Assembly (NCBI GenBank): GCA_947253625.1
Contig: CAMYAB010000003.1
Coordinates: forward strand, 1 to 64,000
Length of the DNA stretch: 64,000 bases
DNA from: an uncultured Porphyromonadaceae bacterium
GTDB taxonomy: Bacteria > Bacteroidota > Bacteroidia > Bacteroidales > Porphyromonadaceae
Reading direction: 5' to 3'
Of this stretch, positions 1-8,601 are shown one piece after another (within the stretch, counting starts at the first letter, position 1; each line of letters begins with the position of its first letter). Made by a program: the position numbers and the translations under genes. Under the pieces are notes generated by a model. That model made no database searches, was not told the DNA's origin, and saw only the letters and a list, made by a program, of their open reading frames with translations.

Positions 1-246
1 CCCCGACGATGACCCCCGGGAAAAGACGATCACCCACAACACCTCACGACCCCGCCAGGGGTCGCAAAACAGATCGGACAGAGGGTCGAGAAAGATGGGC
101 CTGCCGACCCCGCTAGGGGTTGCTCCTTCATAGCCGGGTGGTCGAGGAGGGGCAAAGGCCCCGACGATGACCCCCGGGAAAAGACGATCACCCACAACAC
201 CTCACGACCCCGCAAGGGGTCGCAAAACAGGTCGGCAAATAGGGTG
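1..246. repeat. Direct repeat of ~85 bp (period 158) with GACCCC hairpins
   Basis: Bases 1-85 recur at 159-243 with only a few changes and a period of 158 bases. Three small hairpins with the arms CGACCCC and GGGGTCG (one has GGGGTTG) lie at 47-64, 105-122 and 205-222, each with a 4-base loop. No gene is seen. The array is cut by the window edge, so its number of units is unknown. It could be an intergenic tandem repeat or the edge of a small mobile element. Confidence 0.7.
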
Positions 247-384
247 AAAAAACATCTTTTTTAGGAACACTGATAATCAAACACTTACAAAAGACCTCGA
301 GTTTCACGGATAGAAGCGAAACTTTTCACGGATAGAAGCAAAAGTTTTCACGGATAGAAGCGATCGCTTAGACGGATAGAAGGG
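241..384 (+). repeat. Dispersed modular repeat, copy A
   Basis: The head contains TGATAATCAAACACTTACAA (270-289). It is followed from about 299 by four units of about 22 bp with the core CACGGATAGAAGC. The last unit diverges to AGACGGATAGAAGG. It lies upstream of and co-directional with ileS. Related copies are at 8602-8767, 16488-16659, 28349-28500, 36997-37190 and 51408-51568. No coding potential is apparent. Confidence 0.85.
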
Positions 385-577
385 AAAAAAACAAGCGCAC
401 GAGAGGGAAATACGAAGCGTATTTTTTCGCAAGTGCCCCATCAGGGTAGTTGGCACACCTCCCGGACGACAAAGGCACGCACGCCTCCACGGATGGCGAT
501 GGGTGGAGACCATTGTTTTTCGCACCGTCTACTCTACTGCAAAGGCCGACAACCTACCAAGTTAGGTAATAAAGTGG

Positions 578-585
578 TACCTTTG
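578..585 (+). promoter_or_regulatory. -7 box of ileS promoter (TACCTTTG)
   Basis: TACCTTTG matches the Bacteroidota sigma-ABfr -7 consensus TAnnTTTG. It ends 33 bases before the ATG at 619, which supports that start over the in-frame upstream one. No convincing -33 TTTG element is visible. Confidence 0.7.
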
Positions 586-618
586 CGCATATATTTTCAG
601 ACAACTCCCAAGAGACCT

Positions 619-3600
619 ATGACAGAAAAACGGTTCAAAACATACGATGGACTAGACCTCCCCGAGGTCAACGAATCGATGCTGAGTGCATGGAAGAGCG
701 AGGAGCTTTTCAAAAAATCCCTTGCGCTACGCGAGGGTGCGCCACGCTTTGTGTTTTATGAGGGTCCCCCCTCTGCAAACGGACTTCCCGGTATTCACCA
801 TGTCATAGCACGTACCATCAAGGATATTTTCTGCCGATACAAGACCATGCAAGGGTACTTGGTCGACCGAAAAGCCGGCTGGGACACACACGGCCTGCCC
901 GTGGAGCTGGGTGTGGAGAAAAAACTCGGCATCACCAAAGCAGACATCGGCACCAAGATCTCGGTAGAGGAGTACAACACCGCCTGCAAGCATGAGGTGA
1001 TGAAGTACACCAACGAGTGGACCCAACTCACCGAGCAGATGGGCTACTGGGTGGATACGGACAACCCCTACATCACCTACGACAACAAGTACATAGAGAC
1101 CCTCTGGCACCTCCTCAAAGAGCTCTACCAAAAAGGCCTCCTCTACAAAGGCTACACCATACAGCCCTACTCTCCGGCAGCGGGTACCGGACTCAGCTCG
1201 CACGAGCTAAACATCCCCGGCACCTACCGCGATGTGAAAGACACGACCTGCACCGCCATGTTTGCAGTGAAAGAGCCGACCCCTGAGATGCAGGGGTGGG
1301 GGCAAGCCTACTTCCTGGCTTGGACTACCACACCCTGGACCCTACCCTCCAATACCGCACTCACTGTAGGCCCCAAGATAACCTATGCGGTAGTCCGCAC
1401 CTACAATCCCTATACGCTCGACCCGGTCACCGTCGTGCTGGCAGAGCCACTGTTGCACACCTACTTCGACCCATCCGGCGAACAACTCCCGATGGATCAA
1501 CCGGAAAAAGGATCCAAGCAGATGCCCTACCGTATCGTGGGTCGAAAGACCGGCAACGAACTGGAGGGCATGACCTACGAGCAACTCTTCCCGTGGGTCA
1601 ACCCCGGAGAGGGAGCCTTTCGGGTCATCACCGGTGACTTTGTGACCACAGAGGACGGTACCGGCATCGTGCATACTGCCCCCACCTTTGGTGCCGACGA
1701 CTACCGTGTGGCCCAATCCTCAGGCATTCCTCCACTACAGTTGCTCGACAAGGATGGCAACCTACGCCCCATGGTGGATATGGAGGGTAAGTTTTACCGC
1801 TTGGAGGACTTGGACCAAGACTTTGTCGCCACACACATAGACGCCCAAGCCTACGGATGCTATGCCGGACGCTACGTGAAAAACCAATACGACGACACCC
1901 TGGCGGACGATGCCGAGACACTGGATATCAGCCTCTGCATGCAGCTCAAAGAGAAGGGACGGGTCTTTAGGATCGAAAAGATGACCCACAGCTACCCACA
2001 CTGCTGGCGTACCGACAAGCCTATCCTGTACTATCCGCTCGACAGTTGGTTCATCCGCAGCACAGCCATGCGCGACCGCATGATCGAGCTCAACAACACT
2101 ATCCGCTGGAAACCCACAAGCACCGGTACCGGACGCTTTGGCAAGTGGCTCGAAAACCTACAGGACTGGAACCTCAGTCGCTCCCGCTACTGGGGTACCC
2201 CGCTGCCTATATGGCGCACCGAGGATGGCAAGGAGGAGAAGTGCATCGGCTCCCTGGAGGAGCTGATGACCGAGATCCACCGCTCGGTAGAGGCCGGAAA
2301 CATGCAGTCCAACCCCTGGAGCGACTTTGTCCCCGGAGATTACTCCAAAGCCAACTACGATCGCATCGACCTCCACCGCCCCTATGTGGACGACATCATC
2401 CTCACGGCCACCGATGGTCGCCCGATGTATCGAGAGTCCGACCTGATCGACGTATGGTTCGACTCCGGTGCCATGCCCTATGCCCAGCTGCACTACCCCT
2501 TTGAGCACCGCGACCTGATCGACAAGCGCCTCTACTACCCGGCAGACTTCATCGCTGAGGGGGTAGACCAGACCAGAGGGTGGTTCTTTACCCTACATGC
2601 ACTGGGCACAATGCTCTTTGACAGCGTCGCCTTCAAGAACGTCATCTCCAATGGGCTCGTCCTCGACAAGGATGGCAACAAAATGTCCAAGCGACTGGGC
2701 AACACCGTAAACCCCTTCAAGACGATCCAAGACAACGGCTCCGATCCGCTGCGCTGGTACATGATCACCAATGCCTCACCGTGGGACAACATCAAGTTTG
2801 ACCCCGTAGGAGTGGAGGAGGTATCCCGCAAGTTTTTTGGGACACTCTACAATACCTACTCCTTCTTTGCCCTATACGCCAACCTCGATGGCTACACCCC
2901 GGCGGCGGAGCAAATGCCACACAGTGCACGGCCAGAGCTGGACCGCTGGATCCTCTCAGCACTAGGGAGCTTGGTCGATGAGGTGACAGCCGATCTCAAC
3001 GACTACGAGCCAACCAAAGCGGCACGTGCGATCAATGACTTTGTCAACGACCAGCTCAGCAACTGGTACGTCCGCCTGGGACGCAAACGCTTTTGGGGCA
3101 GCGGCATGTCCGACGACAAACGCTCGGCCTACGAGACCCTGTACACCTGCTTGGAGGTCATCTCCCGACTGATTGCACCCTTTGCGCCCTTTTATGCCGA
3201 TCGCCTCTACCGCGACCTCACCGGCACAGACCGAAGTGTGCACCTGGCCGACTACCCTGTGGCCGACCCTCAGTGGAGCAACCTTCCGCTGGAGGAGGCT
3301 ATGCGCTACGCACAGGAGCTCTCCAGTATGGTGCTCGCCCTCCGACGCAAAATGGACACCAAGGTGCGCCAACCCCTCCAGAAGATCCTCGTACTCACCT
3401 CCGACGAAAGAGCCAAAAAGGCCATCGCACACGTACAAGACCTCATCCTAAACGAAGTTAACGTGAAGGAGCTGATCTTTGCGACAAGTGATGCCGGACT
3501 GGTAGTCAAGCGAGTGAAGCCCAACTTCAAAAAGCTAGGCCCCATATTTGGCAAGGAGATGAAGGCTGTGGCCACCTATCTCGCCGACCTGGATCAAGCG

Positions 3601-4020
3601 ACCATCAACACCCTGGAGACCCAAGGAAGCATCCCCTACGACAGCCATGCCATCACCCTCGACTGCGTGGAGATCATCTCGGAGGATGTCCCCGGATGGC
3701 TGGTCCAAAACGACGGCAATATCACCGTCGCACTGGACGAAACTATCACAGAGGAGCTAAGGCTGGAGGGCTATGCCCGCGAACTCGTCAACCGCATCCA
3801 AAACCTCCGGAAGTCCGAAGGACTTGACGTCGTCGACAAGGTAAAAGTCCGGCTCCAAGCCCACCCCATCATCCACCAAGTACTGAGCCAACATGCCCAC
3901 TACATACAGACACAAGTGCAGGCACCCGAGCTCATCGAGGTCGACGGACTCAAGTCCGACAAATGCCTAGACCTAGACCAAGACCTAAACATTCCTGTAG
4001 AGATTAGCAAGATCAACTAA
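619..4020 (+). CDS. ileS: Isoleucyl-tRNA synthetase
   Basis: This class I aminoacyl-tRNA synthetase charges tRNA-Ile with isoleucine in the cytoplasm. At 1133 aa it is the long form common in Bacteroidota. The HIGH-type motif appears as GIHHVIA near residues 58-64 and KMSKR is at 688-692. Between them lies the CP1 editing domain, and the C-terminal part is an anticodon-binding domain. The ATG at 619 is chosen because an ileS -7 box sits at 578-585; the frame is open from 433, but a start there would lie upstream of the promoter. It leads a conserved Bacteroidota cluster with the traR-like gene, lspA and the DUF4296 gene. Identification is firm. Confidence 0.97.
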   Translation: MTEKRFKTYDGLDLPEVNESMLSAWKSEELFKKSLALREGAPRFVFYEGPPSANGLPGIHHVIARTIKDIFCRYKTMQGYLVDRKAGWDTHGLPVELGVEKKLGITKADIGTKISVEEYNTACKHEVMKYTNEWTQLTEQMGYWVDTDNPYITYDNKYIETLWHLLKELYQKGLLYKGYTIQPYSPAAGTGLSSHELNIPGTYRDVKDTTCTAMFAVKEPTPEMQGWGQAYFLAWTTTPWTLPSNTALTVGPKITYAVVRTYNPYTLDPVTVVLAEPLLHTYFDPSGEQLPMDQPEKGSKQMPYRIVGRKTGNELEGMTYEQLFPWVNPGEGAFRVITGDFVTTEDGTGIVHTAPTFGADDYRVAQSSGIPPLQLLDKDGNLRPMVDMEGKFYRLEDLDQDFVATHIDAQAYGCYAGRYVKNQYDDTLADDAETLDISLCMQLKEKGRVFRIEKMTHSYPHCWRTDKPILYYPLDSWFIRSTAMRDRMIELNNTIRWKPTSTGTGRFGKWLENLQDWNLSRSRYWGTPLPIWRTEDGKEEKCIGSLEELMTEIHRSVEAGNMQSNPWSDFVPGDYSKANYDRIDLHRPYVDDIILTATDGRPMYRESDLIDVWFDSGAMPYAQLHYPFEHRDLIDKRLYYPADFIAEGVDQTRGWFFTLHALGTMLFDSVAFKNVISNGLVLDKDGNKMSKRLGNTVNPFKTIQDNGSDPLRWYMITNASPWDNIKFDPVGVEEVSRKFFGTLYNTYSFFALYANLDGYTPAAEQMPHSARPELDRWILSALGSLVDEVTADLNDYEPTKAARAINDFVNDQLSNWYVRLGRKRFWGSGMSDDKRSAYETLYTCLEVISRLIAPFAPFYADRLYRDLTGTDRSVHLADYPVADPQWSNLPLEEAMRYAQELSSMVLALRRKMDTKVRQPLQKILVLTSDERAKKAIAHVQDLILNEVNVKELIFATSDAGLVVKRVKPNFKKLGPIFGKEMKAVATYLADLDQATINTLETQGSIPYDSHAITLDCVEIISEDVPGWLVQNDGNITVALDETITEELRLEGYARELVNRIQNLRKSEGLDVVDKVKVRLQAHPIIHQVLSQHAHYIQTQVQAPELIEVDGLKSDKCLDLDQDLNIPVEISKIN

Positions 4021-4034
4021 CCACCTATTGAGAC

Positions 4035-4412
4035 ATGGAAAAGAACAGATATAGTGACGAAGAGCTAGAAGAGTTTCGCCAGATCATCAACAAGAAACTC
4101 GAGAAAGCACGCAAAAACTACAATATCCTGCTTGCCAGCATGGACTCCCACGATGGCAACGACATCACGGACACCATGCCGACCTACAAAAACCTCGGAG
4201 AGTCCGCAACCCTGCTTGCCAAGCAAGAGACAGCCGCCAGTGCGGCACGCCAGCGAAAGTTCATCCAAAACCTCGAGGCCGCACTCGTTCGCATCGAAAA
4301 CAAGTCCTACGGCATCTGTCGTGCGACAGGCAAGCTGATCCCCAAGGAGCGACTGCGCGCTGTCCCCCACGCCACCCTCAGTATAGAAGCCAAAAAGGCA
4401 GGATACAAGTGA
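4035..4412 (+). CDS. TraR/DksA-family regulator with degenerate zinc finger
   Basis: This 125-aa protein has an N-terminal helical hairpin followed by a C-terminal segment containing YGICRATGKLIPKERL and VPHATLSI, typical of Bacteroidota DksA/TraR-like proteins. DksA homologues bind RNA polymerase through the secondary channel and modulate ppGpp responses. Only one of the four zinc-ligand cysteines of classical DksA remains (in YGICR), so zinc binding by the usual site is doubtful, although the fold may persist. It lies 14 bases after ileS, and its stop overlaps the GTG of lspA. The family is certain; the regulatory role is inferred. Confidence 0.88.
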   Translation: MEKNRYSDEELEEFRQIINKKLEKARKNYNILLASMDSHDGNDITDTMPTYKNLGESATLLAKQETAASAARQRKFIQNLEAALVRIENKSYGICRATGKLIPKERLRAVPHATLSIEAKKAGYK

Positions 4413-5125
4413 GCCAACAGCAACCAACGCACCCCGACATCCACCGACTCAGCAAAAAAGACACCACAGAGCGCATGCTCATGGCGTCCACATTCGTGCT
4501 GTTGCTCTTGGTGGCAGACCAGGCCATCAAGTTTGCCGTCAAGCTCAATATGATGCTTGGGGAGAGCATACAGGTGACCGACTGGTTCTACATCTACTTC
4601 ACCGAAAACCCTGGCATGGCATTTGGGTGGGAAGTCTTCAGCAAAGGCTTCCTCACCGTCTTCCGCATCGTTGCGAGCCTCTACCTAGCCTACCTGCTCT
4701 GGAAAGTCGCATCACGCAGCTACGGAGTCGGTTTTTTGGGTTGCATTGCAGCGATCCTGGCCGGTGCGGTGGGCAATATCATTGACTCCATCTTTTACGG
4801 TCAGATATTCAGCCACAGCACCGGACAAGTGGCGACCCTCTTTCCATCGGATGGAGGATACGCCGGCTGGCTTCATGGCAAAGTGGTCGATATGCTTTAC
4901 TTTCCCATCATCAACACCACATGGCCCACGTGGGTACCCTGGGTGGGTGGCGATGAGTGGGTATTCTTTCAGCCGATCTTCAACTTTGCGGATGCCTGCA
5001 TATCGGTAGGGGTGATCTGCCTGCTCCTATTTTACAGCCACTCCTTCTCCGCCCTTCTCAATACGCCACACCGGCACCAAGAGCCCTCGGCACACCGGGA
5101 GCCCCCCACAGATGAAGCGATCTAG
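4409..5125 (+). CDS. lspA: Lipoprotein signal peptidase (signal peptidase II)
   Basis: This inner-membrane aspartyl protease removes signal peptides from diacylated prolipoproteins, which are abundant in this window. Family motifs are the FTENPGMAFG box and the two catalytic aspartates, Asp126 in NIIDSIFYG and Asp195 in FNFADACIS. Four hydrophobic segments are seen. The proposed GTG start at 4409 overlaps the upstream stop (GTGA), suggesting translational coupling; an internal ATG at 4475 or 4481 is an alternative. The 238-aa protein is longer than E. coli LspA because of an insert around residues 140-185 and a hydrophilic C-terminal tail. Neighbour order matches other Bacteroidota. Confidence 0.95.
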   Translation: MSQQQPTHPDIHRLSKKDTTERMLMASTFVLLLLVADQAIKFAVKLNMMLGESIQVTDWFYIYFTENPGMAFGWEVFSKGFLTVFRIVASLYLAYLLWKVASRSYGVGFLGCIAAILAGAVGNIIDSIFYGQIFSHSTGQVATLFPSDGGYAGWLHGKVVDMLYFPIINTTWPTWVPWVGGDEWVFFQPIFNFADACISVGVICLLLFYSHSFSALLNTPHRHQEPSAHREPPTDEAI

Positions 5126-5939
5126 CCTCCTCGCACCAGCGCAACAGCTCTTGACGCTCCTGCTATTGGTCCTACTCCTCATCCAGTGCCAGGTACGCCC
5201 CTCCAATGTCCTCTCCAGAGACCGCATGAGGGACCTCACTCGAGACCTCATACTCACCGAGACCTATTTGGACAACAACTACCTCCCCGACTCCATCCGA
5301 GCACTCTACTACGAGTCCGTCTACCAAAAGCACCACATCACACGCGCCGACTACGACTCTTCTCTCGTATGGTACTCCAAAAACTCCCCGATACTCAACA
5401 GCATCTACTCCGAGCTCATCACCGAGTTTCAGAGCCAAGCCACAGCGCTCGACAGTGCCATCGTAGACTCCACGCGACTCTTTAGGATCCGCTACCAAGC
5501 ACCGGTCAGCCTCTGGACCAACCCCTCACGCCTGCTCCTCCCGAGTGACAAAAAGCTCTGCATCCTCACCCAGTCGCTCAACGTCCCCACGACCGGAGAC
5601 ACACTCGACCTACGGCTCAGGCTCACACCCCTGGACAGTCTGCAAGAGCTACACTTTGCACTTTTCGTAAAAGACAGCACCGACCACCTCATCCACCGCA
5701 CCCGCCGGAGCGTACCCATAGGTAGCACCCACTACAGCCAGGCATTTGTCCTACCCGACAGCCTGCCACCACAGGCCACCCTGCTACTACAGCTCCTATA
5801 TCTCAGTCGGAGAGATACCCCGCATCCCCACACCCTCATCGACAGCCTCACCCTGACCCTCCGAGAGCCGACAGTGCTTCCCGGAGACACCACCCACATC
5901 GTCGACCCCACCGACGAGACAGACTCCCCCGACGAGTAA
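5112..5939 (+). CDS. DUF4296 lipoprotein
   Basis: This 275-aa predicted lipoprotein has a hydrophobic leader ending in the lipobox LLIQC (Cys at about residue 26). The N-terminal ~100 residues match DUF4296, with a helical region containing ILTETYLDNNYLPDS and the YYESVYQKH stretch. The C-terminal part is rich in beta-strand-like sequence and ends in an Asp/Thr-rich tail. Its start overlaps lspA by 14 bases, a linkage common in Bacteroidota. Function is unknown; a periplasmic or envelope role follows only from the signal peptide. Confidence 0.85.
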   Translation: MKRSSLLAPAQQLLTLLLLVLLLIQCQVRPSNVLSRDRMRDLTRDLILTETYLDNNYLPDSIRALYYESVYQKHHITRADYDSSLVWYSKNSPILNSIYSELITEFQSQATALDSAIVDSTRLFRIRYQAPVSLWTNPSRLLLPSDKKLCILTQSLNVPTTGDTLDLRLRLTPLDSLQELHFALFVKDSTDHLIHRTRRSVPIGSTHYSQAFVLPDSLPPQATLLLQLLYLSRRDTPHPHTLIDSLTLTLREPTVLPGDTTHIVDPTDETDSPDE

Positions 5940-6007
5940 CTCCCCCCCCACTAAATGACCGATAAGCAAAAAAGGAGACAGATCATACACTGTATTCTTT
6001 TTTTCAC

Positions 6008-6015
6008 TATCTTTG
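6008..6015 (+). promoter_or_regulatory. -7 box (TATCTTTG) of the CsgG-like operon
   Basis: TATCTTTG lies 33 bases before the ATG at 6049. It excludes a TTG start at 6013, which would fall inside the promoter. Confidence 0.75.
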
Positions 6016-6048
6016 TCTCAAATCAAAACAATCACTAAACCTCACATA

Positions 6049-6954
6049 ATGATGAAATTATCACGACTCAATCTCTCCCTGGTGCTCAGCGCCACACTGC
6101 TCATGCTCGCTCAGCCGGTCTTTGGCCAGGCAAAGCCGGAGCGCTCCCTCAAGTGGAAAGTAGCCATCGCACGCTTCTCCAACGAAACACAGTACGGCAA
6201 AGGGATCTTTTACGACCGTGAAAACGACCCCATAGCCAAGCAAGCCATGGACATCCTCGCCGCCAAACTGGTGGCTTCCAATAAGTTTATCCTCCTCGAG
6301 CGCTCAGATGCCGATGCACTCGCCAAGGAGGTTGAGGACGGCAAAGGCAAAAGCCAAGTAAAAGCCGACTACGTCATCCTGGGCTCCGTCACAGAGTTTG
6401 GTCGCAAAACCACCGGTCAGGACGGAGTCTTCACCAGCGAAAAGACCCAGCAAGTCGAGGCTGCAGTCAGCCTCAGACTGGTAGACGTCTCCACCGGCAT
6501 AGCCACCTACTCCGAGGAGGCAAAAGGCTACGCCAACTCCGTCACCAAGAGCACACTCGGACTGGGAGGCAAGAGTGGCTACGATGCTTCACTGGGTGAC
6601 AAAGCCATCTCGGCTGCGATAGACCAAATGGTAGAAAACATCATCAACAAATGCACCGACAAGCCGTGGCGCACCTACATCATCTCCATGGACAGCGATG
6701 CCACAGTCATAGCAGGCGGTGCCTCACAAGGACTCATGGCCGGAGACAGATTCGACATCTACGTCAAAGGCAAGACTGTCAAAAACCCACAGACCGGAGT
6801 TGAGATAGAGCTACCCGGCAAGCGCGTGGGAGCCATCGTGATCGATGCGACACTCGGAGACACCCCACTCACGGAGTTTTCGATCGTCACTGTCGTTGAA
6901 GGATCCATCGACCCCGCCGACCTATCCAAGTACTACATACAAGAAATCAAGTAA
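6049..6954 (+). CDS. CsgG/HfaB-family secretion or assembly protein
   Basis: This 301-aa exported protein has a signal peptide ending near QPVFGQA. The mature part begins with KVAIARFSNET and has FILLERSDADAL, YVILGSVTEFG and a VSLRLVDVSTG stretch, matching the CsgG domain. CsgG forms the outer-membrane curli secretion pore. This family member is encoded with DUF4810 and GNA1162-type lipoproteins, a linkage also known in Neisseria and Vibrio, so it probably belongs to that separate envelope system. The mature N-terminus lacks the lipid-modified Cys of canonical CsgG. The start is fixed by the promoter at 6008-6015. The substrate is unknown. Confidence 0.85.
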   Translation: MMKLSRLNLSLVLSATLLMLAQPVFGQAKPERSLKWKVAIARFSNETQYGKGIFYDRENDPIAKQAMDILAAKLVASNKFILLERSDADALAKEVEDGKGKSQVKADYVILGSVTEFGRKTTGQDGVFTSEKTQQVEAAVSLRLVDVSTGIATYSEEAKGYANSVTKSTLGLGGKSGYDASLGDKAISAAIDQMVENIINKCTDKPWRTYIISMDSDATVIAGGASQGLMAGDRFDIYVKGKTVKNPQTGVEIELPGKRVGAIVIDATLGDTPLTEFSIVTVVEGSIDPADLSKYYIQEIK

Positions 6955-6969
6955 CGCCCAAGTATCGTC

Positions 6970-7314
6970 ATGAAAAAAACAACCCTACTCCTATTCTTTC
7001 TCGGCCTTGCGGCACTGCTCACCGCCTGTGGTACGGTCAATAGCGCCACAGGAGGGTTTACCGACGAAGCGTTTGTGAAGGTAGCCAGCGACAACCCCGC
7101 AATCATCAAGACCTCCGTCCAAGTCACCATCGACGGACAAAACCCACAGGAGGTGATCGTCCTCAGCACTAAAAAAGTGGCCGCTGCCAAGCCACACCTC
7201 ATCCTCAAGCCCGGCACCTACACCATCCGAATCACCGACAAAGCCGGCAATGTGCTCTACAATACCAAAATATTCCTATCCACTAGGAAGACCAAGGTCA
7301 TCGAGCTTCACTGA
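6970..7314 (+). CDS. Small lipoprotein of the CsgG-like operon
   Basis: This 114-aa lipoprotein has the lipobox LLTAC (Cys20). The mature part looks like a single beta-sandwich of the PEGA-like kind: a carrier segment QVTIDGQNPQEV and then a LKPGTYTIRITDKAGN turn. PEGA-type folds are inferred from this pattern only. It starts 15 bases after the csgG-like gene and precedes the DUF4810 gene, so it is probably a partner in the same outer-membrane assembly. It has no obvious counterpart in the three-gene version of the operon known from other phyla. Confidence 0.75.
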   Translation: MKKTTLLLFFLGLAALLTACGTVNSATGGFTDEAFVKVASDNPAIIKTSVQVTIDGQNPQEVIVLSTKKVAAAKPHLILKPGTYTIRITDKAGNVLYNTKIFLSTRKTKVIELH

Positions 7315-7347
7315 GCATATCTACCCAACCGATAGCAACAACGCATC

Positions 7348-7701
7348 ATGAAAACAACAACCAAAATCCTACTCTCCACAGCCATCACACTCCTACTCTG
7401 TGGTTGCGGAACCACTCGGACGCTCTACTCGTGGTACAACTACGATGACGCCGTCCACGCCTACACCAAAGACCGTACCCCAAAGAGCGAAAAAGCCCTC
7501 ATCGCAATGTACGAAAAACTGATCAACCACCCCGGAGGCACCCGAAAAGCAATCCAGCCCGGTATCTGTGCCGAGTATGGCTACCTTCTGCTCAAGATGG
7601 ACAAGAGAGAAGAAGGACTGGCACTGCTCAAAAAAGAGGTAGAGCTCTATCCCGAGAGCGAGGTATTTATCACACGAATCATCAAGCAGTTTGAGAAATG
7701 A
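7348..7701 (+). CDS. DUF4810 lipoprotein
   Basis: This 117-aa lipoprotein has the lipobox LLCGC followed by the DUF4810 hallmark TLYSWYNYDDAVHAY. The rest is helical and TPR-like (YGYLLLKMDKREEGLALLKKE), compatible with a small scaffold. Its stop overlaps the start of the next gene (ATGA at 7698), indicating coupling. DUF4810 proteins are regularly encoded between CsgG-like and GNA1162-like proteins. The molecular role is unknown. Confidence 0.88.
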   Translation: MKTTTKILLSTAITLLLCGCGTTRTLYSWYNYDDAVHAYTKDRTPKSEKALIAMYEKLINHPGGTRKAIQPGICAEYGYLLLKMDKREEGLALLKKEVELYPESEVFITRIIKQFEK

Positions 7702-8387
7702 AAACGACCAAATCCCTCCTACTAAGCACACTCTCGATCCTAGGTGTAGCCCTTTTGCTCACCTCGTGCGGTCTCAATAAAAGTCTCCTAAAGGAGCAAG
7801 CCTATCCCGAACTCTATGCCCAAAAACCGGTGAGCATACTCGTGATGCCACCCATCAACAAGACCAACAAAGTCGAGGCCAAAGAAGCCGTCTACGCCTC
7901 ACTCTACCACCCACTCCTCGAGCAAGGCTACTACGTCTTCTCACCCATCCTCGCACAAGAGCTGCTGCAAAGCGAGAGTGCAGATGATGCCGAGTTGTTC
8001 ATAGAGGGCAACCTCCAGCCATTCAGGCAGGTATTCACAGCCGATGCCGTACTCTTCACCGTCATCAAGAAGTGGCAAAAGATGTCTCTCCTCTCGACCA
8101 TTGATGTAGAGATCGAGTACATCCTCAAGTCCACCAAAGACAACAAGACACTCTTCCGCAGGTCAGCTGACCTCACTGTAGACTGCTCAGCCGTATCGAG
8201 CGACAACGCATTGCTCAACCTCGTGGTCAACTCCGTCGTAACCGCCATGACCGACCACGTCGTCGGAGCACGTCGCGCCAATGCCTTCGTCCTATCCGAC
8301 CTGCCCAACGGCAAGTATAGTCCTCTCTATGATAAGGATCAGAAAACAGAGGCCGGACCACAAGACCTGAAAGGCAAAGTACGCTGA
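7698..8387 (+). CDS. GNA1162-family (DUF799) lipoprotein
   Basis: This 229-aa lipoprotein has the lipobox LLTSC. The mature part carries SILVMPPINKTNKVEAKEAV and YYVFSPILAQELL, as in the GNA1162 (NMB1162, DUF799) family, whose structure resembles TolB-N-like alpha/beta domains. It is the last gene of the four-lipoprotein/CsgG operon and is followed by a strong terminator at 8429-8471. The family is known for co-occurrence with CsgG-like and DUF4810 proteins; an envelope transport or assembly role is inferred. Confidence 0.88.
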   Translation: MKTTKSLLLSTLSILGVALLLTSCGLNKSLLKEQAYPELYAQKPVSILVMPPINKTNKVEAKEAVYASLYHPLLEQGYYVFSPILAQELLQSESADDAELFIEGNLQPFRQVFTADAVLFTVIKKWQKMSLLSTIDVEIEYILKSTKDNKTLFRRSADLTVDCSAVSSDNALLNLVVNSVVTAMTDHVVGARRANAFVLSDLPNGKYSPLYDKDQKTEAGPQDLKGKVR

Positions 8388-8428
8388 TCGCCACAGGAGC
8401 TAACAGCTCTCCACGACGACACTCATCA

Positions 8429-8472
8429 GAGTCGCCCCCTCTCCGATGGATAGGGGGCGACTCTCTTTTTTT
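8429..8472 (+). terminator. Rho-independent terminator of the CsgG-like operon
   Basis: A perfect 12-bp stem (GAGTCGCCCCCT at 8429-8440, AGGGGGCGACTC at 8452-8463) with an 11-base loop is followed by TCTTTTTTTT. Confidence 0.92.
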
Positions 8473-8477
8473 CGCCA

Positions 8478-8565
8478 CCGTATGGTTTCTCTCCGAGGTG
8501 CCGTGGTGCTCCACACTCTGTGCGGTCGATCTGTTTTTTTTGTGATCGAAAGCCCTTCCAAAAAA
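8478..8565 (+). repeat. Left arm of an 88-bp inverted repeat
   Basis: The reverse complement of this arm is found at 8768-8855 with a single visible mismatch (T/C near the outer end). The arms enclose about 200 bp that contain dispersed repeat copy B. The arm includes T8 and TTCCAAAAAA runs. No transposase is present. Confidence 0.92.
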
Positions 8566-8601
8566 GGGGCAAAAAGAGGAGGGGATTTCGGACCATCCTT
8601 T

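Noticed and set aside
299..384. Possible CRISPR array from the 22-bp units
   Set aside because: Units are contiguous without distinct spacers of similar length, there are only 3-4 of them, the same array recurs in six intergenic sites, and no cas gene is in the window.
433..618. Upstream extension of ileS to 433
   Set aside because: It would place the start before the -7 box at 578-585 and adds a sequence with no IleRS similarity.
727..1203. Antisense reading frames inside ileS and other long genes
   Set aside because: They are frames opposite well-supported genes in a G+C-rich genome, without matching family features or promoters.
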